A program made the position numbers and the translations under genes. 64,000 nt of DNA, from NCBI RefSeq assembly GCF_004193775.1, contig NC_041016.1, forward strand, positions 34,127,640-34,191,639. The letters run 5' to 3'. The DNA is from Glycine soja. Lineage: Eukaryota > Streptophyta > Magnoliopsida > Fabales > Fabaceae. Below, in pieces: positions 53,108 to 64,000 of the stretch (positions within the stretch are counted from its first letter, which is position 1; each line of letters begins with the position of its first letter). The notes under the pieces were generated by a model. That model was not told the origin of the DNA, did no database searches, and worked only from the letters and a program-made list of their open reading frames with translations.

Positions 53108-53439
53108 AAACTCAGCTCATTTATATAATTTTGTTGATATGCACTAAGTGAAGCATCACAGACCCATAGATACCCAAAAATTCTAGTGCTACCGATTTAA
53201 ATAGTCATGCTCAACTGCCCACCAATGGTTTCAGATGAGAAATGTGTGCCACATGGACCCTTTAAACCCTCTTATTAGGATGATGAACAATGGCTGATTA
53301 GGGCTGGTATTGGCCGAGATTGCACCCTTGATTATCGGCTCCGACTCGGCTCACGATGCACTTCTGCCATGATCTACGCCCACATCCACCCCTCCTCGTC
53401 CGACGCCACAGAGGAGTTCGCCATTGGTAACCCTGTCAG
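53108..53439 (+). other. Short unique segment with GC-rich open stretch
   Basis: 53285-53439 is markedly GC-richer than its surroundings. It has one open frame of about 50 codons (DEQWLIRAGIGRDC..., ...AMIYAHIHPSSSDATEEFAI, then GNPVS) that is cut exactly where copy 3 begins. No family recognised; it could be an exon relic or captured fragment. Confidence 0.4.
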
Positions 53440-55355
53440 TGCAACACCCCATTTTTCGTAAAATAAATTAAAAAGGATTTTTAATTAAAAATAAATAGAG
53501 TTGTAGAAAAATGATGAGGTTTTTATAATTAAATAAATAGGGAGAAATAGATTTATTAATTAAAATAATGGTTTGAAAAAAATATTTTATTTATTCATTT
53601 GATGAGAAATAAAATAGAGTTCTTTTTATAAAACAAACAAATAAATAAAAAAAATAGAGTAAATAATAGGTTGAGAGTACCCTAGCTATAAATAGAGATA
53701 TATTAAGTCAGTTTTCAGATGGACGATTCATCTCTACGCTGTCTCTTCCTCTCAGATTCGTTTTCCCTTCTCCCCCTCCCAAAATCGTCTCTTTTTCCCG
53801 CATACACTCAAACCTATCTCGGTAAAACGATGATCCTGGATGTGTTAACCATTGAATCATCGGAATCTTTGAACACAAGGTTAGGAACTTATTTCTACAG
53901 ACACCCACCATTGACATTTTTGAGATAATGACCGCGGCGCAAGAAATGTCCCTCGCATTGAGCTTTCTCTTTTCCTGCATACACTCAAATCCGTCCCAGT
54001 AAAACTATGATCCTCGACTCGTTGACCGTTGGATCATAGTGATATTTGGACACCAGGCTTGCAATTTCCTTTCACACATCGTCACCATCGGGATAGTTAA
54101 AATAAAGTCAGAAGAGGGAGAAATGCTCATCTCACACAGACAGTGGAATGAAGGCTTCAATTTCTTCTCTTTCTCTCTAACGCTTGAAAACCCCAGCAGA
54201 ACAACCAGAGGAAAAACTTGAGGAATCACAAGAAACCGCTATAGATATTGGTATCACTATCGAAATACACACGTGATACTGATTAGAGGTAAGAGATGAG
54301 TTTATCACAATTGGAGTCTATTTTGGAAAGTTTATTGAATTATAAATTTTCCTTTATGATTATAAATACAATATTGTTGTGTTTGACGAACCAATTGATG
54401 TTTTGGTTTGAATTGGTTGATAAACTTGAGTGCTCTTGATGTTTTCATGTTTTTCACCTATGATTTTCATTCATTGATTTTAAAATGGTTGTGTGAAATT
54501 GTTTGAGGGGTTTTACTCCTCATATTGTGAGAAGCATTTTTAATAAATTGTTATATTGATATTATGAAATGGTAATTTAAATTATGAGTAAGTGACAAAT
54601 TGAACCTATGATGAATGGTGAGATACATGTGTATTGAGATGTTGTATGTATTGAGTTGTGAGGTATGAACTGTGCAATCACACAATTGTAAGACCCTTTA
54701 AGGGTAACGAGTATTGTGATGGGTTCCATTGTGGGAACCCGACGAGTTGAATCACTTTGAGGCACGACGAGTTAAAATGATTTTGAAAATAATTGAGTAG
54801 TTGTGTGTATTGCATATTTCATAGGTAAAATGTATATGATTCAAGAGGTGTGATAACATGATTCATTGGGATTATACTATTGTGATTGAGGTCGAGTGTA
54901 TGTGATAAATTGAGTATGTATTGACTTGTAATATATATGTGCATTGAGTTGTGAGCTATGAACCGTACAATCACACAACTATAAGACCCTTTAAGGGCGA
55001 CGAGTTAATGCACGATGAGTATTATGATTGGAACCACTGTGGGGTTCCCATCATAATAAAATTATTTTGAGAACAATTGAGGAGTTGTGTGTTTTGTATA
55101 GTTCATAGATAGAGTCCATGTGCTAAAATATTTTCTGGTTTGGACCTGAATCAGGAGGGAGAGGCCCTGACGAACTCTTCGGAGTGTAGGCCTTGGGGGT
55201 AAATACACTCGGTTTGAGTGCTCCTTTAAGCCTGTGCTGATCCCACATGGTTGGTGTATTCTCGCAAAACAGCGTGACCCTGACTAGTCTCCCTGTGATT
55301 TTACCTAGTGAGAGTGGTTTGACTTACTAGTGTGTGATTTGTCTTGTCATTAAGA
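53440..55355 (+). mobile_element. TGTAACACC long-LTR family, copy 3 (truncated)
   Basis: Starts tgcaacaccccatttttcg and carries the same ccctagctataaata segment (53680-53696) and downstream blocks as copy 2. It ends abruptly at about 55355 (ctagtgtgtgatttgtcttg), before the part that lies downstream of the solo LTRs in copy 2. No coding content. Confidence 0.7.
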
Positions 55356-57014
55356 ACAAAATTGGTCTACTTTCATATCATATAGATTTCGTTGTTGGCA
55401 TGGAAATTGGCTTTAGTCCCCTCATGGTTTTGTTTGTTTGTTTGTTTTTCATCTTTCACTTCTTCTTTATAATAAAGTTTTGTGATATGGCAAGGGATTG
55501 CTGGCTATGGTAGGGCCAACCTAGCTGGGATTGCCATTTGCCATTTTGGTTCTTTTTCTTATTTATTTTTTTCAAAATGGTCCTTTATCTTTTTAAGAAC
55601 TTACTTTAGTCCTTTATCGTATTTAAAAGGTTCACTTTGGTACCTTATTTTATTTGAAAGGTTCAAAATAGTCCTTAAACTATTCAAGGCTTAAATATAT
55701 TTTTGATCCCTAATAAATACCCGATTTTTATGTTTGCTCCTTAATAAAAAATTTTTTTGTGTTGAATCCATAATAAAAAAAAATTATATTTGATCCTTGA
55801 TATTTTTTTTAGTCCCTGATTAATTAGAAAATTTTGTGTTTGCTTCCTAACAAATTAGCAAATTTTGTTTTAGTTTGTATTAATAACAAATAGGAAATAT
55901 TTTTATCATGGAGCAAACACAATTTTTTTTAATTTATTAGGGACTAAAAATAAGTGTCAAGGACCAAAAGTAAAATTGTTGTTTTATTAGAGACTTATCT
56001 CAAAAAAAAAATTATTAGGGAACAAATGCAGAATCAAATATTTGTTAGGGATCAAAAACATATTTGAGCTACTATTTAAATATATTCAACTTTATCCTTG
56101 AATAAAACTCGGATAAATGACCATTTTGAATATATTTAAATATTAGAAAGATCATTTTGAACCTTTTAAATAAGATGAATGACCAAAGTGAATTTTTTAA
56201 AAGATAAAGGATCATTTTTAATAAAATAAATAATATAAAGGATTAAGGTGAACTTTTAAAAGATAAATGACTAAATTGAACCAAAAATAAGGTTAAAGAC
56301 CAAAATGATCATTTAGCCTCTTTGTATTAGGTCCCTAATAAATTTTTTCATTTTATTGGATCTTGATATATCAAAACTTTTGTTTTGAGTTTGAACCACC
56401 ATTTAACTAATGACATGACATATTGAAAATAGATCTTCTCAATATATATTATTAATTGATATGGTGTCATATTATTGGCAATGAATAAGGAGCATACTTT
56501 CAATTTTACAACAAACTCTCCTTGATGAGCTGAACATGCAACAAAACATTGTAGAAAATCAATTGGCATTTTTGAAAGCCATATTTTCATTAAAGTTAGT
56601 AGTTAATTAAATTCTCCTTTAAGCATCCATGTCTAGAATTTGGATTCATGTGCAAAATATAACTATGTTTTTGCAATGAGTTCCTAATAAAATAAAAATT
56701 TTGTTCTTGAACCTTGTTATTTTGTTTTAGTCCTTCTAATATATTCTTTTTTGTGTGTGTTTTTGTGCCTAAAGTATGTAGATTTGCTATTGCGTCCCTA
56801 TCAAATATTTTTCAAAGGGACTAATACAAAATGAAGATTTAAATATGTTTTAGATTTTTGATAAATTAATGAATTTTATTTTGGATCCCTAATAATTTTT
56901 TGCGTTGGATTTCTGATATATTAAAAGTTTTGTTTTGTCTTGTCATCCGTTAAGCAATATATGAGTTAAAAATTTTAAAATGTGATTTTTGACATCTCAA
57001 AAACTGTCACTATT
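55356..57014 (+). other. Non-coding stretch around the nested inverted repeats
   Basis: Outside the inverted repeats it is AT-rich, with scattered degraded pieces of the same ttaaatatgtttt/ggatccct phrases (56835-56950). No gene. Confidence 0.55.
55531..56325. repeat. Nested inverted repeats
   Basis: Outer arms (about 55531-55685 and 56090-56325) pair as inverted copies: ttggttc, cctttatc and ttcactttgg against ccaaagtgaa, gataaagga and gaaccaa. Inner ends ggcttaaatatatttttgat (55688) and the inverted agggatcaaaaacatatttg (56047) delimit an inner unit, 55687-56070. Typical of legume Mutator-like or foldback elements; class inferred. Confidence 0.65.
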
Positions 57015-58266
57015 TGTCATACCCTAATTTCGTCTGGGGACTATCATTCGTTGATCTTTTGATCCTTACTAGTCGACTTACGATGTTGAACGCCAGTTAC
57101 AGTGCGAAACAGATTATCATTCAGTGTTTTGATCAAGATTGCGAAAAATACCAAAAAAAGGGGGGGCAAAAGGGTCTTTTCCTGGGTTTTCTTGGACCCT
57201 ACCTCTCCCAGGCTACCCTCTGGCTCGCTTGGGCCACCAAATAGCTTCATGGTGAAGAAACCAACTCGCCTGGGTGAGCTCATTGCTTCAGCACTAAGTT
57301 TCAGCTCGCCTGGGCGAGCTGCAACTTCCCCAAAGTGACCCTTTGCCTATAAATAGGTGTCCTAGGGGTGTTTTAAGGGTTCAAATAGGGTCAGAAGTGG
57401 AGAGAATTGAGAGAATTAAGAAAGAAGAGGAAACAAAGCCGAGGCACTACAGAATCGCGAGCGCGATCATTCCCTACATCGTTCCTTGTTTGGTGTTCTT
57501 CGTGTGACCGTCGGTTAGTTTTGTTTTTAAGATTTGAATGTGATCTATGTACCCTTAGGGCCCCCCTATTATTATGTGCACATCCATCTTCTCCATCTAT
57601 CATCGACGATCTCGTTTTTTCTTTGCAAGGTTCAATCTTAACCGATCACTAGTGTTGTAAAGTTGTCTTTAAAGAGATTGAAAGTTAATAAACAAAACCA
57701 AGATAAAACCAACTCATAACTAATTTCTTTTTATCAAATATTACTTGAGATCATTTCAAGGTCCAATGTCTTAACGATTCTCTCCGCTTTTCAAATTTAA
57801 AATATCGTTTCAAGGTCCAACGCATTAAACGACTTTTTGTTTGCAATAAAATGAATATTTCAAAAATATAAAAAACCAATTTAACATATAAACATTTAGA
57901 CTCAAAGAACTACGTAGGTTTGAATTTCTCATTGCACCTGAGGATACGTAGGAGCAAGGGCAACACCCTTGTCGACCTCAAAAAAATAAAAAAATAAAAG
58001 AGGGAAGATAAATAATATTGAAGTCATGTTTTTTGCACACTCGATTAAAGGCTGTCGTCCCTTGTGACGAGTGTGTGGGGTGCTAATACCTTCCCTATGC
58101 GTAAACAACTCCTAGACCCTTATTTTCAAAATTCACATACCTCTTTTTGGTTTTTCTAATGTTTTCCTCAAATAAACGTTAGTGGCGAATCCACGCATTT
58201 TCTTCATGAGAAGACGCACTTTTACCTTTCGCGTCGCCCTCCCGTCAAAGGGTAGGTTGCGATAGA
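57015..58266 (+). repeat. 5' LTR of Ogre/Tat-like element
   Basis: About 1252 bp, starting tgtcataccctaatttcg. Promoter-like gcctataaataggt at 57347-57360. GC-rich gctcgcctgggcgagc-type motifs at 57216-57321. The end (gcgataga) is slightly degenerate before the primer site. Confidence 0.82.
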
Positions 58267-58285
58267 TGGCGACTCCACTCGGGAC
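58267..58285 (+). promoter_or_regulatory. Primer-binding site, tRNA-Arg type
   Basis: TGGCGACTCCACTCGGGAC follows the LTR directly. Ogre/Tat elements of legumes use a primer site of this form, attributed to tRNA-Arg. Confidence 0.82.
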
Positions 58286-59227
58286 TTTCTATAGAGTTAA
58301 GTCATTCGATCAGTGTGCAATGTTTTATTGTGACTTCTTTATTTTCCCTCTTCTCTTTTATCTTTTGTTTTGTCCATATTTGTGTATAAACTTTGCTATG
58401 TTATTGTGTTTGGTGTGTGTCTGTCTATCTATTACATTTCTAGTTAGAAATATTTTTGTTCTATGCACACATGGCACCTACATCTTTGCACACACATTGA
58501 CATATTAGGCCCTATACTCGGGTCTATGTGAGCCTTAAGGAGTAGAGGCCGATCTGTGGTCATGCTAGGTCTCCGACTCGCTTGATAACAGTGAAGCCTC
58601 ATCTAGAGTTTTTCTCTTTTAGTGATGCATTGTCGCTGATAGTCCCTATCGCCGTGATATATTACCTAAGAGGATGATATCTCTAGAATCTAGTAAAGTT
58701 ACATGAAACCACCCTTGGGAGTTATCACTAGAAGTGGACTTTTGGATCCTTTCCATTAGATTCTTGAATTAGGGAGCACATTGCAAACTCACTCTAGCTT
58801 GTTCCTTGATCGCATGATGCATCTCTTCATGGCATCATAATGGACATATCATTCCTGCATTTATCATTTATCATATTCATGCATTGCATTTGCATAAGTC
58901 ATTGCATTGTCATACATCTTCATTTAGCATGCTTTTGTTCTGCCAACTACATACATTCTATTTTCATCGTTCGCATGTTATGTTCACTCATGCACAATCC
59001 TTGAATTTTCCTTTGAAAAAATAGAAAAAAAAAACAAACAAAAACAAAAGAAAGAACAAAAAGAAAGTCACAATGAAGAATGAAGTTTACACCATATTCT
59101 TAGTTACATGTGTTGGGTACCATGATGATAGCTATAAACAAACCATGTTGGGATTATACACTCATCTCTCTTAAAAAATGATTGAAAATCATGTGAACAT
59201 GGTACCTAATTCATTGTTAACCAGGAA

Positions 59228-61802
59228 ATGATGGTTCTTCAGGCTCAAAGTTTAAGGGCCATTGAAGGAGGCGGAGATTATGCTTTTGCTGACATGGCAG
59301 AGTTATGCCTAGTGCCTGATGTCGTCATCCTTCCGATGTTCAAGGTGTCGGATTTAAATAAGTACAAGGGGACTACTTTCCCCAAGAATCACTTGAAGAT
59401 GTACTGCATGATGTTAGTTGATGAATACTACTAACTTTTGTGTATAAAACCTGTGTAAATTGTATCAAACTCTTCCAATTTATGGTTATTTTGTAGTGTT
59501 GTAATTACTTTTTGGTAAATATAGGTAATAAATACTTAGTATTTCCATTTTTTGTGTTCAATAATCATTTCCTCTCCATTTCAGGTTAATTAGGCAAGTT
59601 TGTGAAGTGCCAATTTTCACCCTCTTGCTAAGCCAATCTTCTGGCTTAGCGAGCCATCCGCTGAGGGCAACACTCCTCGGCTGAGCGCGAGGAAGAATAT
59701 GGAAGAAGGATGAGTTGTGCACTAGTGCTGAGCGAAGGGTCATCCCGCTAAGCACACCACTTCAGTCCATCCACTGAGCGAGAAGAGCACGCGCTAAGCC
59801 AAAATCCACTAATGCGCACTAAGCGGTTCAGAGTTGCGCTAAGCACGAAAGCACAAACAAAGCCACCTATTTAATCCTGAAATCAGATTTTGGAGAGAGA
59901 GTTTGGTCTTTTCTTGAAACTTTTGCATGTCTAGAGATTTCTAGAGAGAGAAAGGTCCAAGTTCCAGAGAGTTTTGAGATTTTGCTGTGCGAAGACCTGC
60001 AGAGAACCGAGCTTGAAGAGGAAGTCGTCCTGAGAGCATGAGATGAATCTGTGAGTGATTGTGTGGTTCTAGAGGAGGAGGAGACATCCCCACTACTTGT
60101 AATTCTTCAATCCTTCATCTTTCTCTTCTCTTTGTTGTAAAGGAAGCTTCCCAGTTATGGAGAGCTAAATCCTCTGTTGGTTCTTCCTTGTAGGTACTTG
60201 ATATAAATACTTGTATATCTATTTAATGATGCTTTGTGTTCATTGTGCTATCAAAACTTCATTCTAGCATGCTTTTTCCTTGATCACATAGATGCATGTG
60301 TTGTTAGGATCATTCAACAGTGGAAACTAGTCTGATTCTTAGAACTTGATATGACAGGGCTAGTTTATCGTATTATCATGAGGAATCGGGGTACGGTAAC
60401 CTAGTTGTTTGTATGTTTGTCTTAATGCGGTTCTAGTCGAGTTTAGTCCAACAAGAGGAATCTGAGGACGAGACTTGATCAGGATTAGGCTAGACTATCA
60501 TGAGGAATTGGGGTTTAGCATTTCAGGAGACACCATAGAACACATGAGCATTGTTAAGTAGAGAATATCCTTTTAAGATCAGGCACCTATTAGGAAGACC
60601 AACGTGTTGTCTACTTGTCTTTATGCATCATTACTCATGTGATTTTCCTTTTAATAGCTAGTTTATATACTTGTGCATAGTCCACACTTCTCTTTTCAGA
60701 CTAGGCACCTATTCACTAAAGTAGCTTTACCAAGTAACACAAGTTCCCCGAGAGTTCGATACTTGGTTCTTACCGTTTTATACTACTTGCGCGATCCGGT
60801 GCACTTGCCGCGACCGAACACAGGAAAATGGGGGCATACGCAAAAGATGAACAATTATTGATGCATTTCTTCTAGGAAAGTCTTACTGGGGCAGCAGTCA
60901 CCTGGTATACTAATCTAGAACCTTCCCGAGTCCATTCTTAGAAGGACCTAATGGTTGCCTTCAGTAGGCAGTATCAATACAATTCTGATATGGCTCCGAA
61001 TAGAATGAAGCTATAGAACATGTGTAAGAAGGAGCATGAATCTTTCAATTAATACGCCCAAAGATGGAGGGATCTGGCTGCTCAAGTGGTGCCCCCAATG
61101 ATGGAGAGGAAGATGATAACAATGATAGTAGACACGTTACCGATGTTCTACTATGAGAAGATGGTGGGTTACACGCCTTTAAGCTTTGCCGATTTAGTTT
61201 TCGCCGGTGAAAGGATTGAAGTGGGTTTGAGAAGAGGCAAATTTGATTATCCTGCTTTGATGAATAGGAAGCCTAAGGCAAATGGAGAGAATAAGAAGGA
61301 GAGAAGAACCCATGCTGTGTCTACCATTCCTACATGGCCAAATTTCCCACCTGCTCAACAATATCAATACTTAGCCAATATCAGCCCTTCTCATTACCTA
61401 CCACCCTATTAGTTAAGAACACCCAATCATCCACAAAGGCCACCCCTAAATCAGCCACAAAACCTGCCTACTGCATATTCGATACCAAACACCACCCTTA
61501 ACACGAACCAAAACACCAACCAGGGAAGGAATTTTCCAGAAAAGAAGCCTGTAGAATTCACCCTAATTCTAGTGTCGTATGCTAACTTACTCCCACATCT
61601 ACTCGATAATGCAATGGTAGCCATAATCCCAACAAAGATTCCCCAACCTCTATTTTCTCGAGGATACAACTCGAATGCAACATGTGCTTATCATGGAGGA
61701 GTTCCGGGGCATTCCATTGAGCATTGTATGACCCTGAAACATAAGGTGCAAAGTCTGATTGATGCAGGCTGGCTGAGATTCGATGAGAAGAATTGCTTGT
61801 GA
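59228..61802 (+). pseudogene. Ogre/Tat gag, broken
   Basis: First piece, 59228-59434: AELCLVPDVVILPMFKVSDL, YKGTTFPKNHLKMYC. After the insert 59409-60820 it resumes at 60821: ESLTGAAVTWYTNLEPSRVH, QRWRDLAAQVVPPMMERKMI, then open 61086-61412 (DTLPMFYYEKMVGYTPLSFA, FAGERIEVGLRRGKFDYPAL) and, after stops, 61572-61802 ending in the knuckle-like CAYHGGVPGHSIEHCMTLKH. Gag forms the particle shell in this family. The N-terminal part is missing or degraded. Confidence 0.88.
59409..60820 (+). mobile_element. Solo LTR-like insert in gag (Athila-like?)
   Basis: About 1.4 kb, starting tgatgttagttg and ending ...gcgaccgaaca, interrupting the gag codons MYC and KMG. A cluster of gctaagc/gcttagc/gctgagc motifs lies at 59627-59848. 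The tail (tacttgcgcgatccggtgca) resembles Athila-group LTR ends. The target duplication is not exact (ctgca versus acaca), so the boundaries are good to a few bases. Confidence 0.65.
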
Positions 61803-63031
61803 ATTCTGATGTTGTTAAGCAATACTATGTATGATGCTTGGGGCAATTTAAAGGTTGTTGTTAAATGTCTCCAATGACTCATTAGGATTTTTAGGTTTAT
61901 GTCATTACTGTAAACAACAGTCACAATGCTAATAATATGGATAAATTTGATGTCCTTGCCTCTCATTCTCTCACAATTACATATTTGCTTATTTAACTTT
62001 CATTGGAATATGAATATAAGCTATTTGTTTGTTTGCTCAAGTGACCTGCGCTCCTAAGTTGATCTCCAAGTCTGTTCAATCGAAAATTGCTCATTCTACA
62101 CGTTTGGTGGGGGTGCCATAAACGACGAGTAAAGTTCAAAACAAAAAAGGAAAAAAAAACGTTCGATTGACTGTGTTACAAAGTACAGACATTCATGTGA
62201 CCTCATTTTATCATTCTTAAAGGTTGTCTTTCGAGAGAAAAGTGAGTTGTCAAGAACAAGAGTCATTCGACTTAATCTGTCAATTGAAAATCCTGTAAAT
62301 ATTTATCGTCCTTGAAAATTCATTTTCGAGAACCTGCACAACTTCTTTCTTTTTTCCTTGCTACAAGGTCATGACAAAAGACATGAATAGATACCTCAGA
62401 GCCCTACACTAGGGCAATGAGAGACACCATGCATAAGCCTCAAGCAAACTTAGGGGCAGATCAAAAGTTCTCACCCGATAGGTTGAAAACCCGAAAGGGC
62501 GACCTAAGCAAAAATTAGGGTTAGTAAAAAATAAAAAGAATAAAGAATCAGGAGTTTTGTCAGAGGTTTGGTCCCAAAATCCAAACTACAAAAATATCTA
62601 GCCAAGATTTGAAATAACACATGGTCGTGTTTCAACATCCCAAACACTAATTTATCCCTTGCTACCCCCTCCGAGCCAAAGCATATTTTTTTCTAAAAAC
62701 TACACAAAAAAAGAAAACAAAAACAAATTAGGAACCCTGAGTAGGAACCACCGCTAAATTGGTGGGAAGAGCATTGCAAACAACACATGCATGAAGTTGG
62801 GCAACAATGAAAGGAAAAAGAAAATAAAATCCGCCAAAGTACAAGCAAGACTCTAAAGGTTCTTACTCAATATAACCCTCAAACTCTTTGAGCCTCTCTA
62901 ATCCTTTCTTTCATAGTCCTCTTACCCCTGACCGCGTTACAAGCCCAATAAAGCCCATGTGGATCAATGAATGACTAATTTTGCTTTTAAGTTGGGATTC
63001 TCGAATGAAACCCGCAGACGCTTTTGATTGT

Positions 63032-63066
<35 letters not shown>

Positions 63067-63120
63067 AGAATCCTCGAGGTTTTGCACTTGTACATTTGAG
63101 AAGAAAACTCATTCAACTAG
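61803..63120 (+). other. Non-coding part of Ogre-like element
   Basis: No reading frame with known similarity. Includes the gataggttgaaaacccgaaa phrase and A-rich runs. Expected protease/RT sequence is absent. Confidence 0.6.
63034..63064. repeat. TA microsatellite
   Basis: About 15 TA units in the Ogre-like untranslated region. Confidence 0.93.
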
Positions 63121-63684
63121 GAGCTCATGGAAAATACCCAAAGACAATTGTGATAGTAGAGTACATTTGATGTTAGTCGCTCATGCAGACTCCTTAGGAT
63201 TCCTTTTGAATCCAACGGTGGTCTTTGTTGTATAAATTCTTTTGGGATCAACCCATGCCATCATGTTTTAGTGGGATTGATAGACCCATGGCATCACTTA
63301 TAATCTGAAGTCAGGAAAGTTTCATTTGGTCATACACCAAAGTGTAACCATCCATTGCCATCCTTCAATGGTACATGCGATCGGTCCCAAAGGCTTATAA
63401 ACCAGGAGCTCATGGAAAATACCCAAAGACAATTGTGATAGTAGAGTACATTTGATGTTAGTCGCTCATGCAGACTCCTTAGGATTCCTTTTGAATCCAA
63501 CGGTGGTGTTTGTTGTATAAATTCTTTTGGGATCAACCCATGCCATCATGTTTTAGTGGGATTGATAGACCCATGGTATCACTTATAATCTGAAGTCAGG
63601 AAAGTTTCATTTGGTCATACACCAAAGTGTAACCATCCATTGCCATCCTTCAATGGTACATGCAATCGGTCCCAAAGGCTTATA
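63121..63684 (+). repeat. 285-bp tandem duplication
   Basis: Unit 1 is 63121-63405 and unit 2 is 63406-63684. Both start gagctcatggaaaatacc and end aggcttata. By eye only about three substitutions separate them, so the duplication is recent. No ORF. Confidence 0.93.
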
Positions 63685-64000
63685 TGTTCTTACTGTGCAA
63701 AATTGTCAAAGTTTTAAACGAAAGGACAGGGGAAATCCCTAGGATCAATATTTCGGTTAATTTATTAAATGTCAAATGGCTCCATCATCGTCACTCCAAA
63801 ATTGTCAAGTGACTAAATCAAACAAAACATACACTCTGAGGGAGTCCCCAAAGAGATTTGCAAAAAGATAGGATGAGGTCTCATGACTTATCACGTCTTT
63901 CAGAAAGAGACAGTTAATCTGTGTTTTTCACAAAAAGAAAAAGAAAAGAAAAAAAATCAAATCAAAATCAAAATCAAAATCACAAAAATAGGAAAGAATG

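Larger units (their letters stand above)
57015..64000 (+). mobile_element. Ogre/Tat-like gypsy retrotransposon, left part
   Basis: 5' LTR (57015-58266), primer site, gag remnants (59228-61802) interrupted by a solo LTR, then non-coding sequence to the window edge. No protease, RT or integrase is seen in 2.2 kb after gag. The phrase gataggttgaaaacccgaaa (62478-62497) is typical of legume Tat-type untranslated regions (from memory). The copy is therefore probably pol-deleted, unless pol lies beyond 64000. Confidence 0.78.

Noticed and set aside
57044..57603. ORFs on both strands at 57.0-57.6 kb
   Set aside because: They fall in the Ogre-like LTR, whose GC-rich palindromic motifs keep frames open; no domain found.

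Overview
The window is nuclear plant DNA: AT-rich, with introns and GT-AG splice sites, and crowded with plant retrotransposons. The element types point to a papilionoid legume, most likely soybean (Glycine) or a close relative. These include a SIRE-type copia LTR with TAATCGATTA palindromes and an Ogre/Tat-type LTR with a tRNA-Arg-like primer site. The species call is inference; no search was run.

Only one host gene is recognisable. It is the 3' half of a SPIKE1 (SPK1) orthologue, a DOCK-family guanine nucleotide exchange factor for ROP GTPases, on the + strand. Eleven consecutive exons (2731-23491) join without a frameshift into the last 971 codons, including the whole DHR2 catalytic region. 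The N-terminal half (with DHR1) must lie left of the window. The intron between 7225 and 21726 is 14.5 kb, and about 12 kb of it is nested insertions.

Layout. 1-2502: 3' part of a Ty1/copia element carrying two 5'-truncated LINE copies inserted 26 bp apart. 2731-7224: SPK1 exons 1-9 of this window. 7225-21726: giant intron, holding a minus-strand LINE (7978-12263) split by another LINE, a 146-bp LINE fragment and a MITE; a full-length plus-strand LINE (12990-20615) that contains a young, internally deleted Ty3/gypsy element (15766-19206); and a MITE (20749-21149). 21727-23491: last two SPK1 exons. 23492-30644: gene-free AT-rich DNA with a possible degenerate LTR element and a 122-bp TA run. 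30645-35742: Ty3/gypsy chromovirus with both LTRs and a TGTAA target duplication. 36502-44450: inverted-repeat (MULE-like) arms with a copia element at their centre, itself interrupted twice. 44451-47923: unassigned. 47924-55355: two copies of a TGTAACACC long-LTR family (a third is at 39380-41588), one carrying two solo LTRs. 55531-56325: nested inverted repeats. 57015-64000: Ogre/Tat-like element (LTR, primer site, broken gag, no pol), with a solo LTR inside gag and a 285-bp tandem duplication near its right end.

I found no rRNA, tRNA, CRISPR or bacterial-type feature and no convincing new enzymatic system. The most interesting signals are structural. The insertion order can be read from exact target-site duplications. 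One mini-retroelement keeps a single open frame across gag, start-of-RT and end-of-integrase segments and carries a duplicated LTR/primer-site block. Several unrelated LTR families carry clustered short palindromes in their U3-like regions.
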